Shown here: positions 35,369 to 46,863 of the stretch, piece by piece
Position numbering within the stretch: position 1 is the first letter of the stretch
Layout of the letters: every line of letters starts with the position of its first letter
Assembly: GCA_033030425.1 (NCBI GenBank)
Contig: JAUFSD010000005.1
Span: 1,291,001-1,355,000 of the forward strand
Direction: 5' to 3'
DNA length: 64,000 nt
Source of the DNA: Verpa conica
Lineage: Eukaryota > Ascomycota > Pezizomycetes > Pezizales > Morchellaceae
Position numbers and translations under genes: made by a program
Notes under the pieces: model-generated
Database searches by the model: none
The model's input: only the letters and a program-made list of their open reading frames with translations
Told to the model about the DNA's origin: nothing

Positions 35369-37073
35369 TCATTGACATACTTCTAGGAGCTTTTGCTAAC
35401 AGGTATTAGGGTATTGAGTAAATTTATCCTGCTTTCACTCTTGATTTAATGGATTGGGTCATTTCTCCCTCTATTTTTATGTTAGCTTGTAATTATTTGG
35501 GTTTCTAATCTGGGTGTTCTGCGGTGGGAATTTATTGAGGGGTTTTGAAATTGAAAAGTGCCGCTTGATCATTATTATATCTAACGCTATACTCCTTAAG
35601 AAATATGTAATCCTGCTTTACAGACCTAGTTCATTGGAAATTAGGGGGGGTGGATGTTTTGCATCTTAACTATTGAGCTAGACATATATGACTTTAGGTA
35701 AAAGTATCTAGAAGGTTAGCGAGGTCCGTCAGTAGTCAGTTTTTATTCTTTTGACCTATATAGAGCTCTCAAGTAAAGAATTCAGTTACTATGTCAAAAC
35801 TAAAAGGGCAGACTTTCAAGTGAAGAGCTTAAATATAATAAATATTTGTCGATATGAGAATCTTGTTCTTAATTTCTCAGTACCTAGGGATTAATAGTTC
35901 CTTATTCAGTATTATATCACCTCTAGAAGTTCTTATCCTTATAACAAATACTCTGATGCTTTATACGAAGAACTATGTACGCATTACACGCAGCAGAGGG
36001 GCAAGATATTTAATTGGCATCTTAACCTAAGTTTAATCGCCATAACCCCAGAAGATCTTGGGATTATTTATTTAGGAGCAGGATGATTAGGTACTAGCTA
36101 TTACAACACAATTATATGGGAACCATATTTACTTAGTGTGGTCCATGAGCTAGCTGATAATATTTATACTGAGTTATCAGAAGCTTTTGACTGGTAAGGA
36201 TATCAGCAGTTTTCATAGCCTAACAGCCAGTCGCTTGCATGTCGGTAAAAGATACCTCCAACGGCACAAGGTCTATATATAGTTCGATTCACGAAGTGAA
36301 ATCGCGGTACGTAGAGAAGTACTCCTAGCTATATAGCTAGCTGGGGAACTCTTTTTGTTGTAGGTCCCTAAATGATATATGACGGTATTGTTTTTCTCTT
36401 GTATCTCATTGTGATTTTCCCAGCAGTCAAGTCTTGGGACATAGTTAGCGCCCATAGTCTAGCTTAGAGATCACTCTGATAGGTTTACATTTAAGCTTGG
36501 GTGGCGAGGGAATAAGATAATGCCTCGAGGCCGAGCTAGGGTATGGACTGGGGATGCTGGGGATAACAACACCAAACCACTTTTGCTACTGCTTAACAGT
36601 TGAGAGCCCTCTTGGTTGGATGTATCTAATATCAGCGTACGTGAGGCAATTTGGTTCCTATTATACAGCCATCGGTACGTGAGGGATTTGGAGTTTATGT
36701 CTTAGATGTTTCCAGGGGAGGGGTGAGTTGATATTAAGCTACCAGCTTTGGTCATACAGTGGAGGCCGCAGTTTATAGTCGATGTGCCTAATTGTTTTGA
36801 GATTTTAAACACTATGTTTATTATTTCCCTAGAGAAGCACAAATTGCCAGTTACTGTTCACGAAGAGCATTGAGCAAGGTTGACACTGCAGTTTGTGTAG
36901 TATGATTACTACACAATCTTGTGTGGCCCCTACTTCTCCTAGCAATAACCTAATAGAGAAGATATGTGATATCTTCAAGACATAAACCCTAGACAGTATC
37001 TTTAGAAGAACTAAAGAGGAAGGTTTAGATAGCACCTCATGTGCCGGAAATGCCAATGAAGGCTATGTCAACC

Positions 37074-37099
37074 TGACAACTGTGACAACTGTGACAACT
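37074..37099. repeat. Short tandem repeat, 9-bp unit TGACAACTG x3
   Basis: Three copies of TGACAACTG, the last with one terminal mismatch, within the gene-poor tract. Confidence 0.85.
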
Positions 37100-38076
37100 T
37101 TAGTTTCATAACCCGCCACTCTATTATCAATTGCTCCTAGCCCTTATACCCCTATATTTTTGTATGCTTGACGTGGCAAAATCAACAAATAAGCACAGCT
37201 ATCATGATGTTTCGGGATTACTGTCGATCATTTCATGGATTAAGCCTTGGGTCTAGACCAAGGAATACCGGAGCGTTAAACGGCTCCACGTGTTTTTGAC
37301 CCAACAGATGTACTAAATACTAGCTGCGCCACGGACGTTGCATTGCGGGGGGGTAGACCTTGTCTTGTGTATCGTAGGGCTGGGATAGACCTGAGGAAAT
37401 TAGCATATAGGAGCTACTACTGGTACCTTAATTTGTATATGCATTATGAGGAGGTTGGGGGGGTTTGACAACCCTAGATTTTTGGCTATCTGACCCCTTG
37501 TGATTCGACATTTTTTAAAAACATTGCGGAAGTGTGACGCTGTGCATATTCCTGCATATATGTAAATACGAACTTCAATAGAGTTCTTACCGTGATTACT
37601 TCAGAACCACGCTCAAGTAGAATCTAAACCCCCCCCCTGAAGACCTCTTCTACTTGTGATACCTTGTCAATATTTGATAGTCAATCAATCACCGGGATAT
37701 ACCTAAACACCACAACTTCAAAACTATAGGAAATAGCTTAAATTTGAATATTCCGATCGAAGTGATCAAGAAAGGAAGAAGCAAATATGACCTGCATGGA
37801 TTTCTACATACAATTACCGGCAGAAACACAGGATTCGAGATTTCAGTCTCTCAGCCTCACAGCAAGGATTCAAACAGTGAGTACTGGCCATAGAATCCCT
37901 GATTCCAGATACTTGTTTCCACAATATTCTCACTGGGTACTGCACAGAAGCAAAAGGAAGAAAAGAAAGAAAAAAAAATTACAATGCCAATCTTAGAACC
38001 TCTAGGTAGCAGAAAAGAATTTTTGCCACGAATTTCTAAACTCTAGGGTCTTCAGAAAATACCGTTGGCCAATCAC

Positions 38077-38637
38077 CTAAGCCCGAGGAACGATAATCGC
38101 CGACGTCATATTACCTACATTGAGTCTATCCCCGCCACCTAATCTTGAAATCACAACTACCACATATTTCTCTATTAATATATTGGTAGGAGGATACCCG
38201 GAATCACCCTGCATAATTTAGGAATAACCGCCTGGGTATCCAAAGTCTTGACTCCTACAAGTGATCGCCACTACTGATAGCAGGTTCTGGTTGGTCGTGG
38301 TGCAGCCAAGCCCTCTGAGGCACTATGCATCACTCGGTTCGTTTTTCATACCAGCAGAAAGGGGGACATAGTAGGCAGGTTCCACAGTTCCGCCATTGAG
38401 AATATCAGCTTCCACTCCGAAAATTATTCACAGGGGTCTTGCGGGTTTCCTCACCTCCAGGGCAACGAAAGAGCCTGAACGAATCTTGACCAGTTATGAT
38501 GAATATATGCATGAATTCGATCACGTCGTACCAGGCTATGGCACCGTTTTACCAGAACCCTGCGGGCTCATTCTTCTATCCATTGAGGAATTAGACGCTC
38601 TGCGGGGGGTCAGCACTCTGCTCATGATATGGGTATA
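38077..38637 (-). pseudogene. Candidate decayed gene with in-frame nonsense codons
   Basis: Minus-strand reading gives two protein-like pieces. The upstream piece includes NGAIAWYDVIEFMHIF and CPGGEETRKTPVNNF. The downstream piece, in another frame, includes LNGGTVEPAYYVPLSAGM, then CLRGLGCTTTNQNLL, SQDFGYPGGYS and QGDSGYPPTNILIEKY, ending VGNMTSAIIVPRA and TAG at 38079-38077. Within the downstream frame the only breaks are a TAG and a TAA, each explainable as CAG or CAA changed by C-to-T. A frame change or intron lies between the pieces. No family is recognised. The regular codon pattern contrasts with the flanking AT-rich DNA. It might be a real multi-exon gene or a repeat-induced-point-mutation relic. 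Confidence 0.4.
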
Positions 38638-40365
38638 GATTTCAAAAGTATGTACAGGTATACGACTAGGGTGGGTACTAGTGGAGGTTGTTTTATTGCC
38701 TTAATCAGCCGTACGCTTATAATAACCTTGCCCTAAACCCCACCTCAAATTAGGTCAACTACTACGAACAAAACAGAAATTCGTGATATAGATCTCTTGA
38801 TGGAATTAAAATTCAAAAGAAAAAACTAAAGACTAAAAGGCCAACTAAAAATACAGTGGGTAGAAATACTTCATAGGATCCTTGAGTTCTGAATTCCTTC
38901 CCTTATAACCTGCTTAGCGCTTAGACTAATAATAGGTATTGCGAGCTACTATCTACTATAGGCCCTCACCACATAATAGTTAAATACGATTATATAATAT
39001 TATATACATTACACATCTAATAGATAGACGCACTAGGTAAGTACTAATCCGCCTACTACGATTAACTCCATGAGACGACTTGATGACTTATCCTTTTCAA
39101 CAGATATTGCGTACCCCGGTGATTTGATCCGTTCCTATATCGTATGATGAAGTAAGGAAGAAACCCCTTTTAATACCAGCCTCAAGCGCTTCTTAATGTA
39201 TATCTAGACGATGGATGTACCTAGAAATTCCAGACCCTAACATTAAACTACAAATATAAAAAGCATTTAATAGTTGATAGGGAGACCTTGAGTTGGCGGT
39301 ACCGTTAGTAGTCAAAGTATTATTTATTCTTCACCCCTTTAATAGATTACAATAACAGGCTTGAAACCGGCTCATGGAACTCCAGCCTTGTCATAAATAC
39401 TGAGTTAATAAACAAATAATATCAGTAGCGCTTCACATAATAGCTTAAGTATTTTGGAGGTGAGGTCGGTCTAATTATATGCAACCGACCTTGGGACAAT
39501 TCCGGGCACAAAACTATTACATGCAGTATCTTGATTCATTACTCATATGCAACAGCAGCGCTTTTTAAGTAGAGATCAGCAACAACCAACTACAAATTGA
39601 TGTCTATATTTATCCAAATACGTATGTATAGTGCATATGAGAATCTCGAATGAACTCCCTTTACCCAAAAGTACTCCTTCAGAACTAAGCTTTGCTTTTG
39701 AGGCTTTCTGGATGGATGGATTCGCCTACCGCCTACCGCCTTTAAAGCAACTAATAAACTGAGACATATATGTGCGAGATGACTCCATGGGTCAGACAAC
39801 CAACCCTCCTTCCCCATATAAGCAGACACTAGCAATTACTTCTCAAGTGAAGCTTTGGGCTCATAAGCAATTTGATCGAGGCCGCCGATACTCTGCAGGG
39901 GATTACCATGACTAAATTTTGGCTCTTACTATTAAACATTTAATGCCCCGGCATGTATATGTTTCACAGTAGGGAAATAGTACTCCGTGAACCCAATCTC
40001 TTGATCGGCATCTCTTATAGGCTTCAAATATAATCCACTCGGCTTAAACAGTCAAATGGTGACGGCTTCTTTTGCAGTACACGCAAGTCTTTGTAGAACG
40101 TTACCAGAATAGCTTACTCTACATAAATCGGCGGTATGCACTCTTGCAGGCCGTCCAGTGCTAAAAAAAATCCAATGGTTCTTCCCTCCATTAACCGAAG
40201 TTCTCTATTATTTGCTCGTAGGTCTGCCGGTGAGAAATCGTATGTTCTACATTCCTCCAACCAAACAGTTCTTTTTTTCCTACCAGCCCCCCCCCAACAG
40301 TACGTAGGAGCGGCATACAAGAGGGGAGTACCCTCTCGTATACGGAACTTCCCGTATCCTCCACA

Positions 40366-40759
40366 TCAACGATGAATTGAACCTCCAGAATGTGATACCG
40401 GACGAGAAGATGTAGGGCTACCGTTATATGACGGTGGAGGCGTCAACCCCGGAATGTAAACCTTCGTGCGGGGAAGCTCCAGTAACCCTTCGTGTGATAG
40501 CCTCTTGACTCGCTCCTCGTTCGCGATACGTTGTTTCTCGAATTCCTGGCGTTTCTCAGCCTCTTTCCTTGATTTACGGTCTTTAATTCTATTATTTTTT
40601 TATTTTTTTTTGTGGTATAACAAGTAAGCTTTCATTATTGGCGCAGATTGAGCCCATAAAAGAACTCCACCCCCCCGAGACTGGAAAGAGGAGTTTTTTT
40701 TTTATTTTTAAATACCTATTGAAACATAATGCTCCACACCCAAAGATCAAAGATGCCAT
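40366..40759 (-). CDS. Small two-exon gene, 88-residue basic protein
   Basis: Isolated inside a gene-poor tract. Exon 1 (40759-40716) encodes MASLIFGCGALCFN plus two bases. A 127-bp intron (GTATTT...AATAATAG) contains poly-A/poly-T and a run of G. Exon 2 (40588-40366) continues in phase RIKDRKSRKEAEKRQEFEKQ, then ANEERVKRLSHEGLLELP, then TKVYIPGLTPPPSYNGSP, ending SGGSIHR-TGA. Total 267 nt, exactly 88 residues plus stop. The layout is a short hydrophobic N-terminus, a charged helix of about 35 residues and a Pro/Ser-rich tail with PPPSY, a WW-domain-type ligand motif. It resembles small ascomycete proteins that begin with a hydrophobic segment followed by a KKK-helix, but I cannot name a family. 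The codon pattern is clearly coding. Confidence 0.65.
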
Positions 40760-41454
40760 TGCGACCGTACGCGTCTTGGTGGTTGTTAAGTGTGTGTTGG
40801 TAAAGAATTGTTGATAGAGTTACCCTCATTTTTGGGGGTTTATATTATTTATTTTATTTTCGCCTCTTTACTATAGCTTGTCTGTAAGCTTGAAGCTAGA
40901 GTAGATATCCGACAAAACAAAAAAAAGCCGTTACCGAGCCGTTCCGAGTCGAGAAGCTACAACGTCATTATTGTTCTGTTCGGATCTGATGTAAACGTAA
41001 CCCGCTATCATATGCCGCCCCCCCTCAGGGTAATATACCGGCAGCCAACGGATATGGCGTATATTAGAAAGTAAAGCCAAACCCAATCCAAAAAAGGATG
41101 AAGAGGGGGGAGTCTGGCCAATCGAATTGGTGTTAACGTTGAAAAACAGACTAGGATTTTCCCGTTGAGTTTGGACACTTCTTTCGGAATATGACGGTAT
41201 CAGAAGATACGCAATTTGGAGGGGATGGGGGAAAGAATGCAGAGTAAATCATCCCCAGAATGTCCTTACTACCAATTAGGGGGATAGGTAAGCATCTGAT
41301 AGGTGGTTCGTCAGATTGTGCAGAATTTGACACCTGCAGCGCAGGCAAAAAAAAAAACGACTACGCAATTTTGCGGCATTCCTAAAAGGCTTGTTTGACG
41401 TGATTTTAAATTCCAGTCTCCTGGGGGGGTACATGTAATTTATTGGTAAATCTC

Positions 41455-41901
41455 TCATGTTTTTCCGGTAGCCGACTGCATTCGGCTAACTATAAGGCGT
41501 CCATCAAATAGGAGATCGGGGAAACATCGCCTCATTTCGGTAAACTTGATGTCTCCAAGGCTACAACATAGGCTACAATTACACGGCCCCGGTGAAGGGG
41601 AGTCCGTTTTGGGGGGTGATGGAGACCTTTCCTGGTACCTGCATATCACAAAGTGGTTAGGCTGCATTGTTTCGAGTCTATTCCCACGTCGGGTGTATGT
41701 CCGGTAGAACAGAACATGTAGGTATCTCATCCAGAACCCGGGACTTGATACAAGCTCATGCAGAATAGAATCGTTTCCCTGATTAATCCCTCCCTGTGGG
41801 GTGCCATCCGCCGACGGCCGCCGTTCCATGGCTCGTGTGATTATGAGATCCGCCGGATGGGACACTCTGGGACACTCTGGGACACTCAGTAGCACAATCA
41901 T
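41455..41901 (-). CDS. Doubtful ORF, 148 residues
   Basis: Open from ATG 41901 to TGA. The product has no signal peptide, membrane span or recognised domain. It contains a Ser/Pro segment (RSPSPPKTDSPSPGPC) and a CNCSLCC cluster. The first codons overlap a tandem repeat of TGGGACACTC. Codon use is not clearly biased, and the GC content of this segment is high enough for a chance frame. Treat as hypothetical. Confidence 0.22.
   Translation of the reverse strand: MIVLLSVPECPRVSHPADLIITRAMERRPSADGTPQGGINQGNDSILHELVSSPGFWMRYLHVLFYRTYTRRGNRLETMQPNHFVICRYQERSPSPPKTDSPSPGPCNCSLCCSLGDIKFTEMRRCFPDLLFDGRLIVSRMQSATGKT
41858..41887. repeat. 10-bp tandem repeat TGGGACACTC x3
   Basis: Three exact tandem copies. 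The repeat overlaps the first codons of the doubtful minus-strand ORF. Confidence 0.95.
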
Positions 41902-42331
41902 TCATGCGTGCATTGCCCCAACCACAAGAACCCTATGGCTGGTGAGTTCAAACAACGGTGGCTAGGGCACGGGAGCCTCCGCGGTGCGGGTTTCCAAAAA
42001 TACTGGCCCTTTGAGGGTCTTGACCACGTTATTCATGTAATAATCTTCGGGATTCTGATCAAGTTCGACTTGCCTAAAGCGTTGGCTGCGTCCTAATATC
42101 TGTTGGATCCCACTACTCTGCCGATTCTTTCTTTTCTTTTTCTCCCTCCCCTCCTTCGTTCCTCTCCTACTTCATATTCAGGTGTTTACGAAGCTTCTAA
42201 ATCAAGTTTCTTGAACTTTGTACCATCCATCCAGTCGTTACGGCTCTCCCTTCCTCTCGTTAACCCCTCCGATTTATTTACAGACCATATTTTGTCGCCC
42301 TTCCCTTCTTTTCCCTTTCTCTTTTTATGCT

Positions 42332-43509
42332 ATGGGCTGGAAAATACCCTCAATCCGTGTATTGGAGACACTCTTCAGCCTTAGTCTTTTAACACTACCT
42401 GTACTAGGCCTACTAGATGCCGAGGCATCCGCCCAAAAACTGAACTCGGTTTGTAAGTTATCGCGCACCTACAAGAACTGGAGAATCTAATTAATCTCTC
42501 TCTTTCTCTACTCTTAGATGTTGGAAAAGTGAGCGCAGCATGGACCGATACAGACTGTGGCGAACGTCTACTGGGCATACTTGACAATACAACTCTCACA
42601 TTCGGCCCAGTGCACAATGCCCCAACAGACTCGAATCCATATTTTATTTCCCTGATATCACCGGAAACAGACAACTTTACGGTGGTGATGCAGTCGTCGG
42701 TTTCATCCGAAAAATCAAAAACAGCTTGGTGGGATGTGGACGCAAAGCTTGCAGATGACAAGTCCCAATACTCGGTATCGGGGACACTGGTGAAGGACGA
42801 TGATCTCGAGTCGAATAAGCTCTCTGGGAAGCTAGGGGGCAGTAATTCGAGCTGGTGCGACCTCAACGGGAATGACTTTGGGTGGAAATACAGCGTAAAC
42901 AACTCAAAGTTTACCGGGAATATCTCGGAGGAGGATGCAGTGTTCCAGATCAAGGGTAGCCTGGTGGACGGAGAAACAGATCGTGCCATCTCATACACTA
43001 TCCAATTCCGCGGGAAATGGGACTCCGGTTCCGCAAAACTAAACTTCTCAGCCTCGAAACCAACCTGGCCAAAGCCAGGGAACGATGACGAAGTCACCAC
43101 GACCACTCCTACTGAAACACCGTCAGTCATATACGACGCAGGCCCTGTGCCAACCGGAACTTCGAGCGGTAATAGCATTGATGAGATATCCAAGAAGATA
43201 GGCCTCGGAGGAATCGCAGGAATCCTGGCAGGCGCTATATTGTTATTCGGGCTTGTTGGAATGGCGATCTGTTGTGCTTTCAATCGGCGGAAACGACACC
43301 GAGAGGCCGGAAAAGTGTATCCGGAGGTTGCATACATTTACACACCGTCACCGGATCCATCACTCGGTTCGTCGTACAGTGGATACTCCAAGATTCTAGC
43401 GAATTACCAGACATCGTATAGACCAGGCTCAGAACTAGACATGAGAGAGGTTCTCGTGAACGATCATTCTTTACCGGTAACAAACCAACACCAGTGGAGA
43501 CAGTTCTAG
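42332..43509 (+). CDS. Type I membrane glycoprotein, family unknown
   Basis: Two exons. Exon 1 (ATG 42332) encodes a signal peptide with the hydrophobic core TLFSLSLLTLPVLGLL. After GTAAGT, exon 2 begins YVGKVSAAWTDTDCGERLLG. The predicted ectodomain of about 230 residues has four Cys or fewer, several N-glycosylation sequons (for example DNTTL, DNFTV, SNSSW, VNNSK, GNISE) and a Thr/Pro stalk (TTTTPTETPSVI). One membrane span follows (IGLGGIAGILAGAILLFGLV and on to CCAF), then a basic stop-transfer NRRKRHRE. The cytoplasmic tail of about 70 residues is rich in Tyr and Ser (SYSGYSKILANYQTSYRPG). The architecture matches fungal wall-stress or adhesion sensors (Wsc/Mid2-like in layout), but without a WSC domain the function is unassigned. 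Confidence 0.8.
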
Positions 43510-46500
43510 AGACCTCTCATACCATCGAATCTTTTTGGAAAAGCTGGCGTTATTTTTCACTTTATTTGCTTTTTTTTATTTCTTTCACTTTTGTCTCAAT
43601 TTTCCCTATACGTTTATTGGTCTGTAATTGTGCTTGTATTTTTATCGCGGGGGTTGGTGGACGGGTGCTTTTTTTCTTTCTTTCTAGGGAGTACAAACGG
43701 GCTGGGGAGATTGACAACTCATAAACAGTACATACCTATCCTTCTTTTCTACATCTTGTGGATATCTATCCTTAGTTACTACTACAAATACTTTTTTTTT
43801 CTTCTTCCCCCTTTTACCTTTATGTGTATTTCTAGTTCATACATATGGATGTATGTATGCGTGTATGTATGTACGTATGCTGACTGACAGGCTTGGTCAT
43901 TGTCCCTCAGGTAACACGATGTTTACAGTGATGTGTAAACCCACATAAAAGTGCTGATAAAGAATGAGGGGGAAATACCATATCACCCCCACAAAGACCT
44001 ATCAATCATGCAAGTGCTATTAAAGTACTAGGGGCGTTTCTACTAAAGTACCGTGCATATGGTATCTCGCGTAATTTATTGAGAGATTCTATGACGGGGG
44101 GGGTGGTATTTCCTAGCTGCCCCCCCCCCCAGTCGCTAGCCCCCATTCACGTACCTCCTGGGATCGTAGTAAGAAAAAACAGCATTTGCTGATCAGTTCA
44201 TTTTAAGTTTGATTTACTCCCTCCCCCAGGTATCGTAGGCTAACAACCAAATCTCTTTAGCAAGTTTGCTGGAAAGATGTGTTTGTAGTCGATCGGAGTC
44301 ACCTCCTATCAATGAAAAAAGTGAATAAATCAGAAGCATATATCACTCAGCCGCACAGTCAAGTGGGGGGGGTAACACCATGTACACCTCCCTCTCTCTA
44401 TATATAAAAATCCTATTAGCTATTAGTTTTGTCACTCGTTCTGACAATCACGACCAGTTCGAAACGGTTTTGCTGGATCCATTCAATAGCGCTGATAGAG
44501 GGAGGGAGGGGAACACCTCTCCTTGTCCACGCACCAGCCTAGTCTGAGACCTAGCTGATGTTCAAGGATTTGAGGGGCTGTTTTTATCAGGTTGCAGTTG
44601 ATAGCATGATTGGTACTGCATCATCCCCACACCATGGAGCAATGCTGGGTCTGTGGTTGTACAACAGCAAAAAAGCTGAATATAGATACTTTACACAAAA
44701 GAAAAAAAAACAAAGCAAAAAAAAAAATACACTTTATGTGGTTAGAGAGTCATTCCTTAAGACTAGAGGGGGGTATAATTGATCCCACGAACTATGAGAC
44801 ATACGGAGGATAGTAAGGATAACTACAAAGGGCTCTTTTTTTTTTAATAGTGAAAAGGAAATATAACTTTACAAAAAAAAAAAACTCAGCCTTGTCACAC
44901 ACTCAGGAGTGGCCCCCCTAGACCTATTAAGTGCCCTGTGGATGTTTACGGGAAGATCTTAATCCGCGGTTTTTATAACCTAGGGTGATTATATGTTACG
45001 CAAAGTTGCTCGGACTTTCTAGAGTGCTATTCTCTAGAGGCACTAATGACTAAGAAATTTACATTCAGCTAGTGACCATATCTCTCAAATAGTGGATACT
45101 CAAGACTAGAGTTCGCATTGAATTAAATAGAGACTCCGAAATCAAATCTCAGTGAGGGCATAAAACAATAACGACAAAGTTGACATGATCGGCAATTAGT
45201 GCCTCGTGCAAGGGGGTTGGGGGGGGACCAGATTTAGCAGAGATGTTCATGTCGGTACATGGATTTTTTATCTCATGCTAATATATTCTAATTACATTAA
45301 TTATGGGGATGGGGGAGGGGGCCGCTGCTCAGAAAAGGTATATTTAACGTAGTACAAGGACTTGGTCACTGCACTCGGGCGGCTATTGGTAAGCTTTTGG
45401 GGGCTACATGCTGTTCGGTACCGGATTTATTACTGTGAGCCTCCGAGACCAGTAAACTCGGCCATCGGCCATGATCCTCCGGATTGCGCAATTTCCCGAT
45501 TTTATCCCCTAAAGTAACAACCGAAGGAATTCGGCCCCCCCGCCTTGCCGCTGTAATTGCCTAGGGCGTTGATTCTTGGGCAGAGGGGCATCATATAAAG
45601 TGAATTAGTGCTATAAAGTACGCTTTGGGTAGGTTTTATCTGCTTTTCATGTCACTAGATATTTTTATTTTATTTGTATAAACAAGAACACAGCAAAGGT
45701 GTCCTTTTTTTTTTTTTAGCCAACTAGTTAACAAAGAAGAAGAAATTCCAACCATGTAAATCTCCCAGAAGTCCTAAATGTCCCTAGGGTTTACTACACT
45801 TTTTCGCAGATTAGTAAGGTCAACTTTATCAAAAATTCTAGATAATTTAAGGTAAGCAGCGCTACCCTAGACCAATTTTAGCAATATATGCAACCAACAT
45901 CATACTCTTTTCAAGAGTGTAGCCCTACAACAGAATGTCTAATTACAATTTTTATTATATATTTGGAAACCCCGTCATCATATATAATATACTCCCAATT
46001 TTCGAGAACTGTTCTAGGCGTTGTGTATGTTAATGTGGTGAAAGCCCCAACTTTAGTGTGTAACCGGCCGGTCCCGTCTACCAAATGCCAAAACAGCCAT
46101 ATCCACAATTGATCTTAGGATAATTTAGGTTATCTAGTAAGATACCTACTTAACCCTATGCTAAAAGGTTAATAGAATTAGGAAGATTACCTAATAAAGA
46201 GTGCCAGGTTGCCATCTCTACCTCAAGCCAACTTTAGTGAATGACAACCAAGTGCCCAACTAAATATAATGACCAGTCAGGGTATAGCTAGCTATGTAAT
46301 CATGTCAGGGCTAAATTATTGGGACAGACCAGGCTGTCACGGATCTGAGCGGCCACTGTTTTACTCTATTGCTACCACCGTGCTTCACTGTTTTTTTTGC
46401 TGTGTTTGGTTGCGTCACGGGCCTGTGCAATCGTTATATTTCCCTTTTCAGTGCGTCCCAATACTCTAGCCCTGACACGAGTATATAGTAAGGTTAGTGT

Positions 46501-46863
46501 TTTTTATTTCGCTTCTTTTCATTATTCCTTACTAAGAAAGCAACTCCTCCAAATACCTATTTTGTGCATTGAACAGCATCTAGTAGGATACGAGCCGCTA
46601 TACCCGGCACTAAGCGACCGACCTCGATTTTAAGAATAAAACCCTTAACCCCGAATGAACTTAAGATGGAGATACGCTTTTTTACTAATTTTCGGATTTT
46701 AATATGGTCTTCGGATTTACGGAATTAAACTGTGGGGTAGATAGGCTATATATATGGTGGGGTAGTCCCTCTTTTTTTTTATATTAAGTAACCAAAAAGA
46801 AGAAGAAAATACAAGCTTCACGATATCACCAGAGTCAGACATATATCACAAAAACAAACAAAA
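43510..46863. other. Gene-poor region with long homopolymer runs
   Basis: About 3.3 kb without a supported gene. The first 400 bp are T-rich 3' flank. Notable runs are 8 G at 44096-44103 and 11 C at 44120-44130, with several poly-A/T runs near 44700-44885. Minus strand 45911-46108 has a 65-codon frame, including TTPRTVLENWEYIIYDDG, that reads somewhat like protein but has no support beyond that. Confidence 0.5.
43845..43881. repeat. Imperfect (GTAT)n microsatellite
   Basis: Tandem GTAT/GTAC/GTGT units (GTATGTATGCGTGTATGTAT and onward) in the 3' flank of the membrane-protein gene. Confidence 0.8.

Larger units (their letters stand above)
35369..40365. other. Gene-poor AT-rich tract
   Basis: About 5 kb with no intact gene I can support. 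It is AT-rich with occasional G or C runs. One segment (38077-38637) looks like a decayed gene on the minus strand and is listed separately. A 69-codon plus frame at 37787-37996 ends in a Lys-rich low-complexity tail and is not called. No terminal repeats, transposase or reverse transcriptase motifs were seen, though strongly mutated transposon relics could be missed by eye. Confidence 0.55.
40760..42331. other. Intergenic region with one doubtful ORF
   Basis: It includes the promoter of the 88-residue gene (AT-rich, near 40800-41000), a minus-strand frame listed separately (41455-41901), a three-copy 10-bp repeat, and a pyrimidine-rich 5' flank (42120-42320) of the membrane-protein gene downstream. 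Confidence 0.5.

Noticed and set aside
37787..37996. 69-codon plus-strand frame ending in a Lys-rich tail
   Set aside because: The tail is a translated poly-purine run. A GTGAGT inside suggests a possible exon, but no partner exon was found.
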